Positions 22,511-35,324 of a stretch of 64,000 nt of DNA are shown here, piece after piece. The stretch is from contig OY540821.1 of assembly GCA_961205875.1 (NCBI GenBank), positions 15,066,001 to 15,130,000 on the forward strand, read 5' to 3'. A program made the translations under genes and the position numbers. How positions within the stretch are numbered: the first letter of the stretch is position 1; each line of letters begins with the position of its first letter. The notes under the pieces are model-generated. The model was not told where the DNA came from. It worked only from the letters and a program-made list of their open reading frames with translations, and made no database searches. Source of the DNA: Sialis fuliginosa (Eukaryota > Arthropoda > Insecta > Megaloptera > Sialidae).

Positions 22511-23099
22511 TTATCATAAATATCAATCATCATTTGTCAATATCATTTGTGTAATATTTTTATTTCAAAAGCAATGTAAAATATAATTTTTATAAGAAAA
22601 ATAAACTATCGTTTGTTAATTAATTCATAAATTTTCGTTTAAAAAAATGAACAAAAATTATCTCAATCTTGTTACGAACATAATATAAAGTAGTTAAAAT
22701 AACCAATAAAGCACTTTTCTTATATTATTATTTTCTATAGTAATTTGAGTGCAACTTTTCAGATATATATTTGATGAAAGCTTCATTATACATTTAAATA
22801 TATGTAATAGGTATGTTCTGGAAAAAAAAAACGGAGCTAATATTAAAAGTAATTTATAAACGTATTACATATTTAGCTAAAAATCTTTTAAAATGTTGAA
22901 ATATATATTTTTTAAATCACAAAGAACATGGAAATTTAATTTATTTTGAGTACCTACATTAGTATTTTTTTATATATTCACATGAAATTTTACAAGAGAT
23001 AAAAATCGAGTCAAGAATATATTTATTATATAATATTTTATGCAGAATTTTACAGTAAAAACAATTAAAGTGTTTCTCTTATAATAATTTATATATATA
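22511..23099. other. AT-rich spacer
   Basis: Very AT-rich with no coding signal and no repeat shared inside the window. Confidence 0.5.
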
Positions 23100-23463
23100 A
23101 AGTTCTTGGCGCTTTTTAAGGGAGAGAAAATGTGAGTACACTTTTCAGTCTATAAGAGGGGTCCAAAATATTTTTGACTGTATTCGTGAAAGTACTAATT
23201 AAAATCTACATTCTGGAGTTTTTTCAGATTTTTTACATCGATAGTTTAGAAAATAGAGGGAAAACGACTTTAAAGGTAAATATACCGTGATTGAAGGGTT
23301 AAAATCAAACATGTTTCAATCACTTACACCACTCAATGGATAATTGAAAAAAAATTAATATACTTTTCAGGAAGGAGTCCAAAAAAATTTGTTTTCAAAA
23401 ATTTCATTTTAATCGGTTTAAAATTTATGTAGATGGAAGGATGGACGGACAGAGCGAAACAAT
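23100..23463 (+). repeat. Repeat F, copy 1
   Basis: Shares AATGTGAGT-CACTTTT-AGTCTAT, CGACTTTAAAGGTAAATATA, GTGATTGAAGGGTTAAAATC and the ending TTTTAATCGGTTTAAAATTT plus ATGGACGGACAGA with copy 2 at 46985-47272. The ending (AATCGG...AAATTTATACAGACAGACAGA in copy 2) is of the type seen at 3' ends of insect non-LTR elements. No coding sequence survives. Confidence 0.65.
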
Positions 23464-24402
23464 AAGTTTTCTACTAATATAATAGTTAATTATCACTTCT
23501 TATATAGTATTTAAACTTTTGTTAAAGTCCTGCGATTTTAAAGAGTAGTCAAAAACCCCCCGCTTTTTTTGTACCACATTTAAAACGTAAAATTCTTTCT
23601 CCATTGAAACGAACCCTATTTACTATTTACTCCAATAAACATGAAAATCCTTAATCAATGCTTAATTGGGAAATTCCCTTCAGTTTTAACATTGTCTGAA
23701 TTGTTAGAATTGGATTTACTTCAAATACAAGGAATCTAATAGCTTAATTAAAATTAATTAGTAGTGTTAAAGTTTAAAATCCATCGTATTGCCGTTTAAT
23801 GACGAAAAAAAGTAAAACGAAATGAACAGTGATTGTTTAAAACTCAGTATTTTAAAAGAGGAAAGTTTTAGTTGAAACACTTCCTTATCTGATCGACTTT
23901 AATGTCAGTTTGTATTAGTTTTTTTTAATACCCATTTTGAAGTTTTTAAGTTAATGGTGCTAATTTTATCAAAAAATGTACATGCAAATTTATTTTATAC
24001 TTTTTCTCCGGATATTTATGAACATTAATTAGGTTTTATTTTGATGTTAATGGCGAATAAAATATTATTTGTGTCATTAAAAGAATTTTTTACTTCTTAT
24101 AAGAAATAGTCAATGCTAAATATTTCTGATAATCTTTTTGTTAATAAATATAGTATTGTTTATGTAGATTAGAATAAATTAAAAATTTAACTGACTCGGC
24201 TTCTTCAGTTTAAGTGGGTTTGTTAACAGTTTTTGGCTTAAGTAGAAAAAAAATGTTCTCTATTGTAAATACCAGAATTCTTATTTAAAATTCGTCACGA
24301 TTGTCTTGCTGGTCAGTAAAATATTCTGAATACAATTTTCAAACTTCAGAGATACAAGCATTTAATCAAATAATGATCTAAGAATCTTCACTTATATGTT
24401 AT
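23464..24402. other. AT-rich spacer
   Basis: No gene, repeat or regulatory motif recognised. Confidence 0.5.
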
Positions 24403-24748
24403 AAGGTACTGGCACCAGTTTTGAACAACACCCCAGTGGTGAACAATTTAAAATTAAATGTACTAAATCAAAAATATTTGTTGATATTTGATTATTGCCA
24501 TTACTGGCATAAATCTATATATATTTAACTGTTTTCAACTGGGTATTCATTACGGGTTTTACGTTGTTCATTACTGGAGAAAAAACATAAACAAAATAAA
24601 AGGCTGTAATTTAAAAAAAACTAACTATATTTGTGGACTTTGGTAATTAAATTGATTTAATAAAGAGATACTTATTTTATTAATAACATAAGTTCATGTG
24701 AATTACAAAAAAGTAGCCTAATGCGTTCAAGACTGGTGCCAGTACTTT
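24403..24748 (+). mobile_element. Element H, copy 1 (internally deleted)
   Basis: Its ends are AGGTACTGGCACCAGTTTTG and, inverted, AAGTACTGGCACCAGTCTTG, giving 23-base terminal inverted repeats with two mismatches. Compared with copy 3 (57499-58033) it lacks the middle part, including GTGTCAAAATGGTGGACATT, while keeping both ends and the AACATAAACAAAATAAAAGG block. That is the normal relation between a longer element and its deletion derivative. The superfamily is not clear. Confidence 0.8.
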
Positions 24749-26057
24749 ATCTCACACCCTTTACAAATCATTAATATACCACTGCATTTATATGTATATC
24801 TGCTTATACACATTTCCTCAGTTAATATCAAATAAATTTATTATTTACTTATTTCAATGATAAATCGAGCACTTCACCATATCTGATAGCTGCAGCTCTA
24901 TATGCATATAAATGTAACTGCAATATTGGCAAAGCTGGAATGCAATTACCACTGCCATAGACTAAGACAGATGCGTTCAATTTAATTGCACCAATGCGCC
25001 AGTTAAAGGTGACGTTGAGGTCAACAATTAACTACTTCTGCACGTCAGATATATTAGCTACTAACGTGTCTGTTTGTAGTTATTAACAATAATGTTGATT
25101 CGTTTAGGTCGAGAGATTTTTAATTCTTAATTATTTCTTAATTTTCGATCGTCACATCATTATAAAAAAAATATATATGTAATTTTAATCATATTCTCAA
25201 AGTATCTGCCATTGTTGTATATAATATTATTATTTAGAACTGTTTTAACAAGGAGAACGCTAGAACAATATTTTCCTAAAATATCAAATTTTTTAATATT
25301 TGTCAGGTGCGAGACGAGCTTTGCGTACTAGTGTCCCGTACCGTATAATTTTTTAAATGGTTCGATTATATGTAAATTAAATTCACTTTAAGTAGAAAAC
25401 GGATGGCCCTAAATTTACTAATATTTTAACAATATTTTATTAATAAATTTAAAAAAAATTTAAATATGGCCTATATGACGAAATATTTTTTGACGATTTT
25501 TTTAAAAATTTGTTAAACAAAGATATTAATAATAACTAATGCCAATTTTTATTTTATTAACCCATTTTCTCTCCTCAAAAAACTCTTAAAACTTTAAATT
25601 GTAGATTTATAACTTACAATCAGATCTATTGGTTCGCCAAAAGCGGTGTTTATTGCATTAAATATATTAATAGATTAATAATTTTAGCAGCGATTAGAAA
25701 TAATTTGGCTAGTCATTAATTCATAAATAATTGACCGCGGCTTGCAGCAACAACAACAATCTACCAGTAACGTAATTTTGTAGAGCAATTAACACTTTGA
25801 TGTCGTAGCATCCGGTCTTGTAATAGATCCCTTTAGCGCCACATGAAATAATTAAATTCGGACCCTCCTTGACTGATGATTCCGCAATAGGCTTACCCGT
25901 TTTATTAATTTGTAACAAACTCTATTGTTTTCCTATTAGAATTGAATAATTGACGTTTAAATAAGATATATTGCATCGATTTTCTTGGACACTGTTTACA
26001 AGTTTAATTTCTTAATAGATTGATTAACGATGCGAAACGAGTAATAAGCTAGCTTTA
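24749..26057. other. Spacer, no supported gene
   Basis: The 65-codon - strand frame at 25721-25918 has varied composition but no motif. 24985-25025 is GC-richer. Nothing else is recognised. Confidence 0.45.
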
Positions 26058-26068
26058 GGGGGGGGGGG
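26058..26068 (+). repeat. G11 homopolymer
   Basis: Eleven consecutive G residues in AT-rich surroundings. Confidence 0.9.
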
Positions 26069-26145
26069 AGGACCAGGGTGACGTATAATGGGGCATAAGT
26101 GACTTTTTTGGTTCAAATCAGTGTACAGGCTTTAATTTTTATTTG

Positions 26146-26375
26146 TAGGATCGCACCAAGCTGAGATATTAACTATTCAACTTATTTGTTAATTTATCAA
26201 TTTATTTTAATTTGTTAATAATAGGGGAAGGAGGTCTCGACGGTCTTAGGGCATTTGATAATCGTAAAGGTAATGGTGTGAGCTATATTTAAAAAAAAAG
26301 TTAGAGTCTGTAGGATCCCGCCAAGCTGAGATATCAACTATTCAACTTATTTGTTAATTTATCAATTTTTTTTAG
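26146..26375 (-). repeat. Repeat D, dimer (reverse)
   Basis: GTAGGATCGCACCAAGCTGA and GTAGGATCCCGCCAAGCTGA lie about 164 bases apart and are each followed by ACTATTCAACTTATTTGTTA. This is the reverse complement of the dimer at 13002-13230, with the same period. Confidence 0.75.
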
Positions 26376-27263
26376 TGATAAATGTAATATTATAAAAATA
26401 AATAAATAAATTTTGTATTTACACGATTGCGCTTATTAAAATTAATTAATTGAATTGAAAATTTTTTAACTTTTCTAATTTTTTGATTAAAGTTTTTTAA
26501 ATTGAATAAATAAATAAAAATTAAATTTTATATTCTGCTTGTAAATATTAATTAATTATGTTTATGTTCGTACAAATAACTATATTATACAATACTAGTC
26601 TGAGTTTTATTTAACCCCACTGCTACGTATTCTCTTCAATCCTTCGACTGTGCATCCTGACACAGTCACAGTAATTTTAGCATAAATGAACTGACGTACT
26701 TTTTAAAAAGAATTAAGAAAAGTCAAATTATGTATATTCAAACAACCAACAAAATTTTACTTCAATTTTATGAGAAAGAAGAACCTTACAAACGTCGAAT
26801 TCCGAAAGATAAAATATTTAAAGCGATTAAAAAGTCGATAGGCTGGTTGTACAAATTCAGTCTCACTTAATTTCTCAGATGTTTCTCATTCATACACGTA
26901 AGACGTAATTAACAGATATCGTTCCATTAATAGTGGAGGGATTTTGCAAGGGGTAGTTAACTCATTTGTAAAGAAGTCTTCCAGGGGCTGTAACTCCATT
27001 ACATCTGTCTGTTTCTACTAATCGTACATATTCCTGCCGTTATTGTTGGCTGTTGTACACATTTCCTATTTTAGTTTATCGATGTATAAACGTTTATAAT
27101 TAAATTTTGTCTCGCTTCTTCTTCTGCTTTATGTTCTTAGAAATGTAAAGATGTGGTTTTCAAATTTAAAAGATAAAGTTGTATTTCCAATCGTAAGATT
27201 TCTCTGCTATTGTCTTGAATATAATATACATGGATTCATTCTAAGCCACAAAGGTTTTACGTC
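26376..27263. other. Spacer, no gene seen
   Basis: AT-rich, apart from a GC-richer patch near 26610-26670. No coding signal. Confidence 0.5.
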
Positions 27264-27450
27264 GACTGTTTAGAACCACTTACAGATGCATTTTTGAGTT
27301 AGAAAAAAATATAAAATAGTGTCATATTTTACTAATTGAGATCTACATTTTGACATCCCACTTTTTTGAGCCAGTAGTTACCGAGTTAGAGAGAGGGGGG
27401 AGTATAATTAATTACTGCTTGGAGCCCCCAAGTTTTTCGACATTTTTTGT
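27264..27450 (-). repeat. Element J, fragment 2 (reverse)
   Basis: Two blocks match the complement of element J in the right order. GACTGTTTAGAACCACTTAC through ACTAATTGAGATCTACATTT corresponds to about 15570-15670. GAGCCAGTAGTTACCGAGTT through TACTGCTTGGAGCCCC corresponds to about 15370-15450. About 110 bases between them are missing and both ends are lost. Confidence 0.65.
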
Positions 27451-30022
27451 ATTTTTGAAGTTAGGTTGCATCTGAAAAGTAACACTATTTATACAGTTCT
27501 ATAGTCTACTAACTTGCAAGTATTTTATTTTTATTTTCCTACGACCTATAGAACCAGAGATATTTCAAAAACAGTGTAGCAAAAATTAACATGGTCAATT
27601 TTTCTAATTTTTTCGATTTTCAACTCATCTACGAATATATTTATAAAGAGAAAATCTATCTTCCCGAATGAATTCATTACTTTTTTTGTCTCTATTCCCT
27701 CTACTAATTATAGTTTATGTACGCATGATTGCATTAATGTTAAAATTTAGTCGAGAACTCTTGGTCAGAAAAGATATTAAAAGTCCACTCTTTCGTTTAT
27801 TTATTAACAAAATTGCTAAACTTCTTTACATCTATCATTCTAATTAGTCTCATAATTATTACAGTTAGTCGTTTTCTGTTCGGAACAAATAACGTAACAC
27901 AATTATCAATAATACAAACGAACGTATTAACTAAATCCCAAACGAACGTAATATCCATTTTAAATACTCAATTATACAGCATAAATCATACAAGAACGAG
28001 TTAGTTTTGATTCAAAATCCCAAAACCATCAAACTGAATTTAAGGGTTTATAAACTGGTAATTTTCCATACTAATTTCAGCGAAGTTGGTGGGTATTAAT
28101 TTTCTGTTGGTTTACAACATTTTAGTTCATTCAAAATTCAGTACTTTTAATATAATAATCCTTACTGGATTTCAAACAGGGGCGGAGTTTTTTTTATCTA
28201 TTTGTAATCTTAATGTTTAAATTTGTTTGCAAAACAGTCTATCAATAACAATAACATTTAAGATATTCATTCATAGTGGTTAATGTTTAATCTAAGAAAT
28301 AAAAAACAGTATAGATTTCGGATATATTGGACAAACATTTTTATTATTTATAGAGTAAAACATGTCCTTGGGGCTCCAGGATTAATTAAATTATAAAGGG
28401 GTTCTTAGAATGTATGATGAGATAGGATTTTTTTACTCAATTAGTTTTTTTTATCAAGCCAGAAGGGTCGGAAATTGTGGTTGCTATTTCGTGAAAAAAA
28501 TTATTTTTTCCAAAAAGTCCTACGTAGCGAATGGCAACATAGATTAATTTCTAAGAATCTATTTGGAATTTCTGTTTCAGATTGCCAGTAATCATGGGAA
28601 CCGCATCGAAGGATATATTTTACACCGGTCACGATAGCAGCGCTCCCAGTAGATATATATTCATTAAAAAATTTATAAAAATACCTCAATATATATACTT
28701 TAGAATAAAATAAACCTGGATCAAATCGAGTAATTAGTTTTTGAGATAATAATTCCCAAAATTCATCTATTTTTTCCACCATCTAAAATTAATTACTTCA
28801 GGCTGGTATTATAGTGAACATTTCTAGTATTTTTATTTTTCCCCAAAGATAACATGTTATTATTCAGAAACCAAGTAAGTAGATAGATTTAATTCAATCA
28901 AAAATAATAACAAGCATACAAAAAAGGACAGAAAATCCGCATATATGATAAAACCTTACTTAAATTTAATTACGAAAATAAAATTCTTATCAAACACCAT
29001 TTATTCTGGTACTGATTTTAACTAAACGACATTAAATAAAAACAGCCCTATTACGCCCTTTAAGGGATACGGCAATGTAAGGTAGGTGAATTTAAGCTTA
29101 TGGACATGTGGGGGGGAGGTGACCCCGAGGCCGGGAAGGTCAGAGGATGATACAAAACGATACGGTGCGCTGCTATATTCCGTACAGTTAACTTTCAGAT
29201 AGCTTTGCTCGCTTTACCCTATACTGTAATGGACGATGAAATTGGTCAGGTTTTAGATGATTCGGTGGAACCAATGTCACATGTTTTATGTATTTTTTTT
29301 ATATGAATATTTTTAAATTCGTTCAGAAGTTTATAAAGTAACTCAATTAAATTTTTAACTGTGAAATATCGGACTGTTTATTTCGTTTCTAAAATAAATG
29401 TCCCTTATTACAATTTTAAATATAATATATTGTTATTATTATATATTGGGAAAATTCTAACTAGAATATTTGCTCTTGTCTAGAGACATAAATAGGCGAT
29501 TATTGTCGTGCTGAAATCAAATTCTTTACTACCCAAATCACGTCAGATGTTTGAGATATTCTAACCTTACAATGCAGAAATAACTATTTTGGCCATATTT
29601 ATTGTAAATAAATATTTTTCTAAAATTTTAGTTTGCAGTAACAAATATCTTTCCATGATAAAAATACACTTTTACGTTTCACTGTAAGATTTTTGTTCGT
29701 TGAAATAGTTGCCTGCTTAGTTTCATTATATATAGCTAAAATCGTCATTTTGGGCACATTTGAGTTATGATATCTCAAAAACCTAGCATGTTGGATCAAT
29801 TTTATATCGAAGCCTTTTTCAGAAATGTTTCTGAAACTGTTTAAAAATATTTCTGAAAAAGAAACGACAGGTGTACGATAATGTGGAAAAAATCCGACCA
29901 CGAAAGCCTACATAAGAAATAAATATAAAACACATTTTTTTTCTCAAAAACCATTAAATAAAAATGGCTGAAATTTTCAGAAAATATTACTTTTTTGTAA
30001 CCAATCATAACCTCCAAATTTC
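27451..30022. other. Long spacer with several unrecognised ORFs
   Basis: - strand frames of 93 codons at 28501-28782 and 29620-29901 are the longest. The first contains tryptophans and varied residues (FWELLSQKLITRFD) but no domain I can name, and about three frames of this size are expected by chance in 64 kb of such DNA by my rough estimate. At 28180 CAGGGGCGGAG looks like a lone hAT end. A hairpin-like G-rich patch is at 29108-29140. Confidence 0.4.
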
Positions 30023-30045
30023 ATTAGGTTAGGTTAGGTTAGGTT
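30023..30045 (+). repeat. Interstitial telomere-type (TTAGG) array
   Basis: Four and a half head-to-tail copies of TTAGG, the canonical insect telomere unit, in otherwise ordinary sequence. It is far too short to be a chromosome end. It may come from double-strand-break repair or simply from a chance-expanded motif, which is common in insect DNA. Confidence 0.8.
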
Positions 30046-31745
30046 AAGACATACGCGGGGGCACTTATTCCATATTTACCTTGCTATGGCCTTTTCTTTA
30101 CAATCAAGATTAATTTTTTAGCACTGTGGAACATTTCTCCCGATTCAAATATCCCCCGGTTCTACTTTTAATACGCCTTGATCCTGATAATAGCAGGCGT
30201 CGAAAACGGCCATTGTCCAGGTTTTCGGTCGGAAAATTACCGTATGTATTTTTTATGTTTATCCGGTCTAAAACTACATACTATTGCCATTTGCAAAAAC
30301 CTACAGCGCGATGGTTTTTATAAATAAATAAATAATTAACACGTGTTGCTTCCCTATTATTAACTTTCCGGTTTTATGCTTCGTATATTTTTGTACAGGT
30401 TTCTCTTTTACTAAAAATAAATGTTTACCGAAGTCAATGTAGATTTTAATATACCTTTTGCTTATTTGAAAAGTTTTCGCGAAAATAAAGGGCTTATGTT
30501 TAAATTTTATAAATATAAATTAACTTACACCTTCATATTATGATGTATTTACTTTATATTTAGCTGATTTTGTACATCGTTTTTTATAAGTAGGTAGTAA
30601 TATCATAATATGAAATACAATCAATACTAAAGTACCTACGCTCTGTTTATAAAATGTTTTTTTAAGTCTATCCGATGTTTTAAAAAGTAATATCTATTTC
30701 GTTAGATTTACAAAAATTTGTTCTAGCTTGACATGAAAACTACTGAATTAATTTTAATGGGACTTTCACAGCAAGAATTATGAAATATTAAATATTTAAT
30801 ATTAAAAAATTTTAATAAAAATGAAATTTTTATGTTGATGTAATTAATTAAAGCAGAAAATGATCTTAAATAATTAAGTCATACACGTATACAAATTTTA
30901 GCTTGTATTTAGTATTTTTATAATAAAAATGTATTAAAACAAAATGGACTTAAGAGAAGCTAAAGTTGCCGATTTTGAAATATATGTGGACGAAGCCGCG
31001 GGAAAGATACGTTATATAATAAAGCTGCACACCAAAATTCAAAATTTTGAAACTTTTAGATTATATGACTCCTTCAAAAGACAAAACAACTAAGGAAATC
31101 GATATTTTAAATACACCTGGATAAATTCGCAAGGCGAATCCAGTATATTTACAAGATAAGATTTTATACTAAAACAAAATTGTATTTTCAAGGTAACCCC
31201 ACACCTATAAAAGATTCTACGTACGATCTATAACAATATAAATTCATTTAATAATAAAGAGTAATTTTAATTATTATCATGTCATGAAATACTTAAAATA
31301 ACTTAATAAAATGCTGTAACAAAAGATCATGTTCCCTTTTAACAAATCTTTTGTTTAGTACGTCAAAAATTTAACACAATAATTGGACCAATGATTATAT
31401 GTTTTTTGACATACAATATTTCATAACCGAATCATCGGATGTATCTTAATTTCATTTTAATCTTTACAACAGAAATTCTTTCCGCTATAATTAAATGGAA
31501 CACGTAATTTGATAGTTATATTTGGTATTTTTTATTCATAGTGTACATGATTTATGATTTATTTTTTGTTAGATTAATTAAACAATTAAATTGTGTATCA
31601 ATCATATAAACATACATATGTAGACATATATTTTTCTAAATGAATATGGGAATATTTTCAGAAAAACTTGTACGGTCAAACTTATATCAGAGAATTTATA
31701 AGTAAATAGTGAAGAAATCATATAATTTTCTTATCGATCATTTTT
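30046..31745. other. Spacer, no supported gene
   Basis: 30120-30330 is somewhat GC-richer and holds a 65-codon + frame without recognisable motif. The remainder is AT-rich. Confidence 0.45.
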
Positions 31746-31965
31746 AAGGTAGTGGCACCAGTCTTGGCAAGGACCCCAGTAATGGTAAATTTTTAATTAA
31801 ATGTACTGAATTATAAATTTGTGTTGATATTTGATTACTACCATTTTTTTAATATTAATCTATATACATTTAACTGTCTTACAGCGTGATTTGATGACAA
31901 TCGGCCAGTAGGTGTCAAAATGGTGGACATTTAAACTAATTATTGGTATAATTTATTCATTAATT
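31746..31965 (+). mobile_element. Element H, left-end fragment (copy 2)
   Basis: It begins AAGGTAGTGGCACCAGTCTT and follows copy 3 through CCCCAGTAATGG, TTTGATTACTACCATTT, TTAACTGTCTTACA and GGTGTCAAAATGGTGGACAT, then loses similarity. The right end is missing. Confidence 0.75.
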
Positions 31966-33164
31966 CTTATATTAAAATAATAATATAATTAAGGTTAGTT
32001 ATATATAGGTATTTATTATTCTAATACTAATTTAACGATGTTTACATAAGTAATTTGGTACCATATTTTATTTATTTTAATTAAATTTGAAAACGCAAAC
32101 TAGCAGCTGAGAGTCTAATTTGTCTAATGAGAAAATTAAAACGTCAGAGTTATCTTTTAGTGCAGTTACTCTAAACAAATTGATTTTAATGAGTAGCTAA
32201 ATTTAGGAAAACTAATTTCTGTTGCACTTGTAGAACTTTATTTCATGGTGTGTTGATAACATAAATAAGATTGAACTGTCTATTTCAAACTGCAATAAAA
32301 ACATTAAATTGATTATTTTCGTAAGATCTTTATTGATTTTTATTTTTAGCAAAAGGTAATTTCAAACAATGTAAATTTAAATATTTGTGAATAAACAAAT
32401 AAAATAATAAAAAATACATTTATTTAACTAAAACAATTGACTGTGCATTATATTTTTGGAAAGAATAGATGTGTTATCCAGAATCAATTTGTAAATTATA
32501 ATACATACACAGATCGAAAAAAATTGCATTTTACGTTTTAAATCCATTCTTGCCAGTTCTTTTGTTTTATAAATTGAATTTTTTTTATTTGTCAAAATGG
32601 ATAAATCGAAAAAATCTGTCAAAAACCTTTGAAAGTGTATACAATTCTAACTTCAAAAAAAAAAAAATTTATTTGGTTTGCCAAAAATATGGAATAATTT
32701 AATATTTTTAAATTATATGCATTATTCGCTTGCTTTATAATTCCATTACGCTAGGAAAAATTTAAGAAAATTCAATATGTAAAAAGCATTGAAAAGGAGA
32801 GATTTCTATCTTTAAAATGCATTTTTTATCTAGGTGCAATCGCTGTAACCCTTACTACAAAGGTTTGAATATTGTCGTTTTTCGTCTACATAGAAATGTT
32901 TTGATCTCTTTTTTTTGATGAGAGTACATTCATGTCATATTTATAATTATTATAAAAACTGCAATCAAAATTAATATACAAAGTTCCATAATTAACTACG
33001 ATCAAACACAAATGATAAATAATATCTCAAAACATAAATCAGAGAGTAGTAGGTAAAATTACAACAGTTGCAAATATCTCGCGAGCAGTGAGCGTGCTAA
33101 ATTCTGTGTGTTGGTTTTCAATTAAGTCATAACTCGACGTTACCAACTGTCAACAAATTAGTGC
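31966..33164. other. AT-rich spacer
   Basis: No gene or shared repeat recognised. A 64-codon - strand frame at 32428-32622 is low complexity. Confidence 0.5.
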
Positions 33165-33345
33165 AGAGAACCACCGCCATTAGCCGCCGCCATGCGTGAA
33201 GAGGGGGGGAGGAGGTTGTCACAAGCAGACGTTTGTGTATCTAGCGCTCGCCCTCCTCCCCCTTGTCTCTGCCGCCCTTTGCAGCCCCGTGCCTTGATGC
33301 CGCCCCTCTCTCACTTTGCCGCCCCCGACAGCAGCCGGTGACGAC
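33165..33345 (+). promoter_or_regulatory. GC island with Kozak-like ATG
   Basis: This is the most GC-rich segment in the window, with many CCGCC and CpG steps. GCCGCCGCCATGC gives a near-ideal vertebrate-style start context, and from 33192 a 49-codon frame runs to TGA at 33339-33341 with a proline- and arginine-rich product. That could be a 5' untranslated exon, a promoter island or a short coding exon. No TATA box, donor site or downstream exon could be tied to it, and foldback A begins about 155 bases later. Confidence 0.35.
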
Positions 33346-33501
33346 CTCATAGTTCATACACAATGCTGTGACGTACGTTACCAATAAAGATATTATCTGT
33401 TTGTTTGCTTGTATTTGTGGGGAGGGGGTGAGAATAGATGCACCCATCAAGATTTCTGAATAAAATTTTAAGTTAATTTTAGGGTTCATATTAAATTCGG
33501 C

Positions 33502-34322
33502 GAATTATAAAACTTATAATACCTCTACGTCTTATTTTCTTGTATTTTAGTCGATATTTGTATGACGAGTTGAAGTTCACTGCAGGAAATTTCACTAAAA
33601 TTTTTTGAATTTTTGATTTCGTTAAAAGTATGTTTATTGTATAGAAAATGACGTGAAAAGTTGAACTGTTCAAACCGCAGGTCTGTATCTCAAACCGTTC
33701 TCGAGATATAGCCTCTCGAAGTTTCCGTTTTTTCAAATTTTTGAAGAAAAAAGGCCATAACTTTTGAACGCGTGGTCGGAATTGATTTTAGTTGACGGAT
33801 TTGGAATCAGCATGTCAAAATCTATATAATGACGTGTATAATACCTTAAAACTAGAAAAAAAAAATTTCGCGAAAAATCGAAAAAATTCAAAGGGGTATA
33901 CCTTAAAAAAATGTCGATTTTTCACCAAATTTTTTTTGTCGAATTTTAAAGTATTATGCATGTCATTATATAGATTTTGACACGCTGATTTCAAATCCGT
34001 CAACTAAAATCAATTCCGACCACGCGTTCAAAAGTTATGGCCTTTTTTCTCCAAAAATTTGAAAAAATTAAAACTTTGAGAGGCTATATTTCGAGAACGG
34101 TTTGAGATACAGACCTGCGGTTTGAAACAGTCAACTTTTCACGTCATTTTCTATACAATAAACATACTTTTAACGAAATCAAAAATTCAAAAAATTTTAG
34201 TGAAATTTCCTGCAGTGAACTTCAACTCGTCATACAAATATCGACTAAAATACAAGAAAATAAGACGTAGAATCATTTAGTTACTATATAAATATATAAA
34301 AATTTATTTTAAAAAGTAAAAG
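33502..34322. mobile_element. Foldback element A, complete copy
   Basis: Two arms of about 360 bases are inverted copies of each other. ATACCTCTACGTCTTATTTT through GAATCAGC-TGTCAAAATC on the left returns as its complement on the right, ending AATAAGACGTAG. About 60 bases around TTCAAAGGGGTATACCTTA form the loop. A tail, AATCATTTAGTTACTATATA and onward, is shared with the copy at 55441, so the mobile unit includes it. It has no transposase. Because of the palindrome, both strands yield almost the same 62-codon peptide, which is an artefact. Confidence 0.9.
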
Positions 34323-34366
34323 TTTGAACTTAAGGTGTTTCATAACTAGTTTTTTTGTTAATAGGA

Positions 34367-34391
34367 ACAAAAATTTCACGCCTCGCCACTG
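34367..34391 (-). mobile_element. hAT-like end (CAGTGGCGAGGCG, reversed)
   Basis: On the - strand this reads CAGTGGCGAGGCGTGAAATT, typical of insect hAT ends. No partner end is present nearby, so it is a relic. Confidence 0.4.
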
Positions 34392-35071
34392 ATAAAATTA
34401 CTAGTATGTGATTTAATTGAAATATTTCATCCGGTCCTCAGTCAAAAACATTTTCCATGGTTTATTTTTTTAGGTTTATTTGGTTATTGTATTTAAATAT
34501 TAATTTGTATTTTATACAAAGAATTTTTTTAGGGCTCTGTTATTTATCATTTATTAAACCATTGATTTTAATAAAAATATAGAATCGGAAATAAAAATTT
34601 ACGTAAATTCAGATTTCAGTAGCAGATAAAAATTCAATATTTGATATTGACTACACATTGAATAAAATACCGTTAACAAAAACTTTTAATATTAAAAACT
34701 GCAAAACCAATTATTTTCAATAAAAACAAACCGTTGCACTTTTCCGGAACCTAGCAATTGTGTAGCTCTATTCAAATAGCGTGAAATGTTCTATGATTTT
34801 TGTTATTTAATGAGTCAATTAAAATACAAATTCAAGCACATTCAGTTTACGTATCACATTAATATTGACATTTATGTAACTAAATATTGCCAACATTAAC
34901 ACAATACAATGTCTATTTGTGAAATAATCATTTAACAGTGACATTCGTTAATCATAATAGATATATTAACAGTGACGACTCGTGATAAAAAATATATTTT
35001 TAAAAATAAATTACTATTATTATCTATTTTTGATTAATTTTAATTAATTGACTGTACCTTCCATGATTGAT
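34392..35071. other. AT-rich spacer
   Basis: No gene or repeat recognised. Confidence 0.5.
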
Positions 35072-35208
35072 TTCGTTTCCTCGCATTATCGAAGATACGA
35101 GAAGCTTTGTGATCGTTTCAAATTGAGACAAAAATTTTTTTTAATTAACCTTTCCGTTTCACGTCAAGACAAACACTTTTCATTCCGTGTCTGTCTGTCT
35201 GTCCGTGA
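35072..35208 (+). repeat. Element C, left fragment
   Basis: It contains TTTCCTCGCATTATCGAAGA, GAAGCTTTGTGATCGTTTCA and CACGTCAAGACAAACACTTT and ends at the TGTCTGTCTGTCCG tract. The rest of the element is missing. Confidence 0.7.
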
Positions 35209-35324
35209 CAATATTTTTGTATGATAAAATATATTATAACATTAATAAATATTGATGTGACAAAACTAGAACGAATTCGTTTAAAATGATTGATGAATAA
35301 TTTAAAAAATATTTATATACATTA

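Noticed and set aside
22236-22586. 116-codon + frame and 90-codon - frame
   Set aside because: Both run through repeat B, whose other copies do not keep the frames.
28501-28782. 93-codon - strand frame with tryptophans, considered as a MADF/SANT-like domain
   Set aside because: Spacing of aromatic residues does not fit either domain and no splice context supports it.
30023-30045. Chromosome end
   Set aside because: Only about four units are present and ordinary sequence continues on both sides.
33792-34003. Two 62-codon frames on opposite strands giving almost the same peptide, also seen at 55724-55912
   Set aside because: They arise because the DNA is a palindrome (foldback A); the peptide is not conserved outside the repeat and there is no gene.
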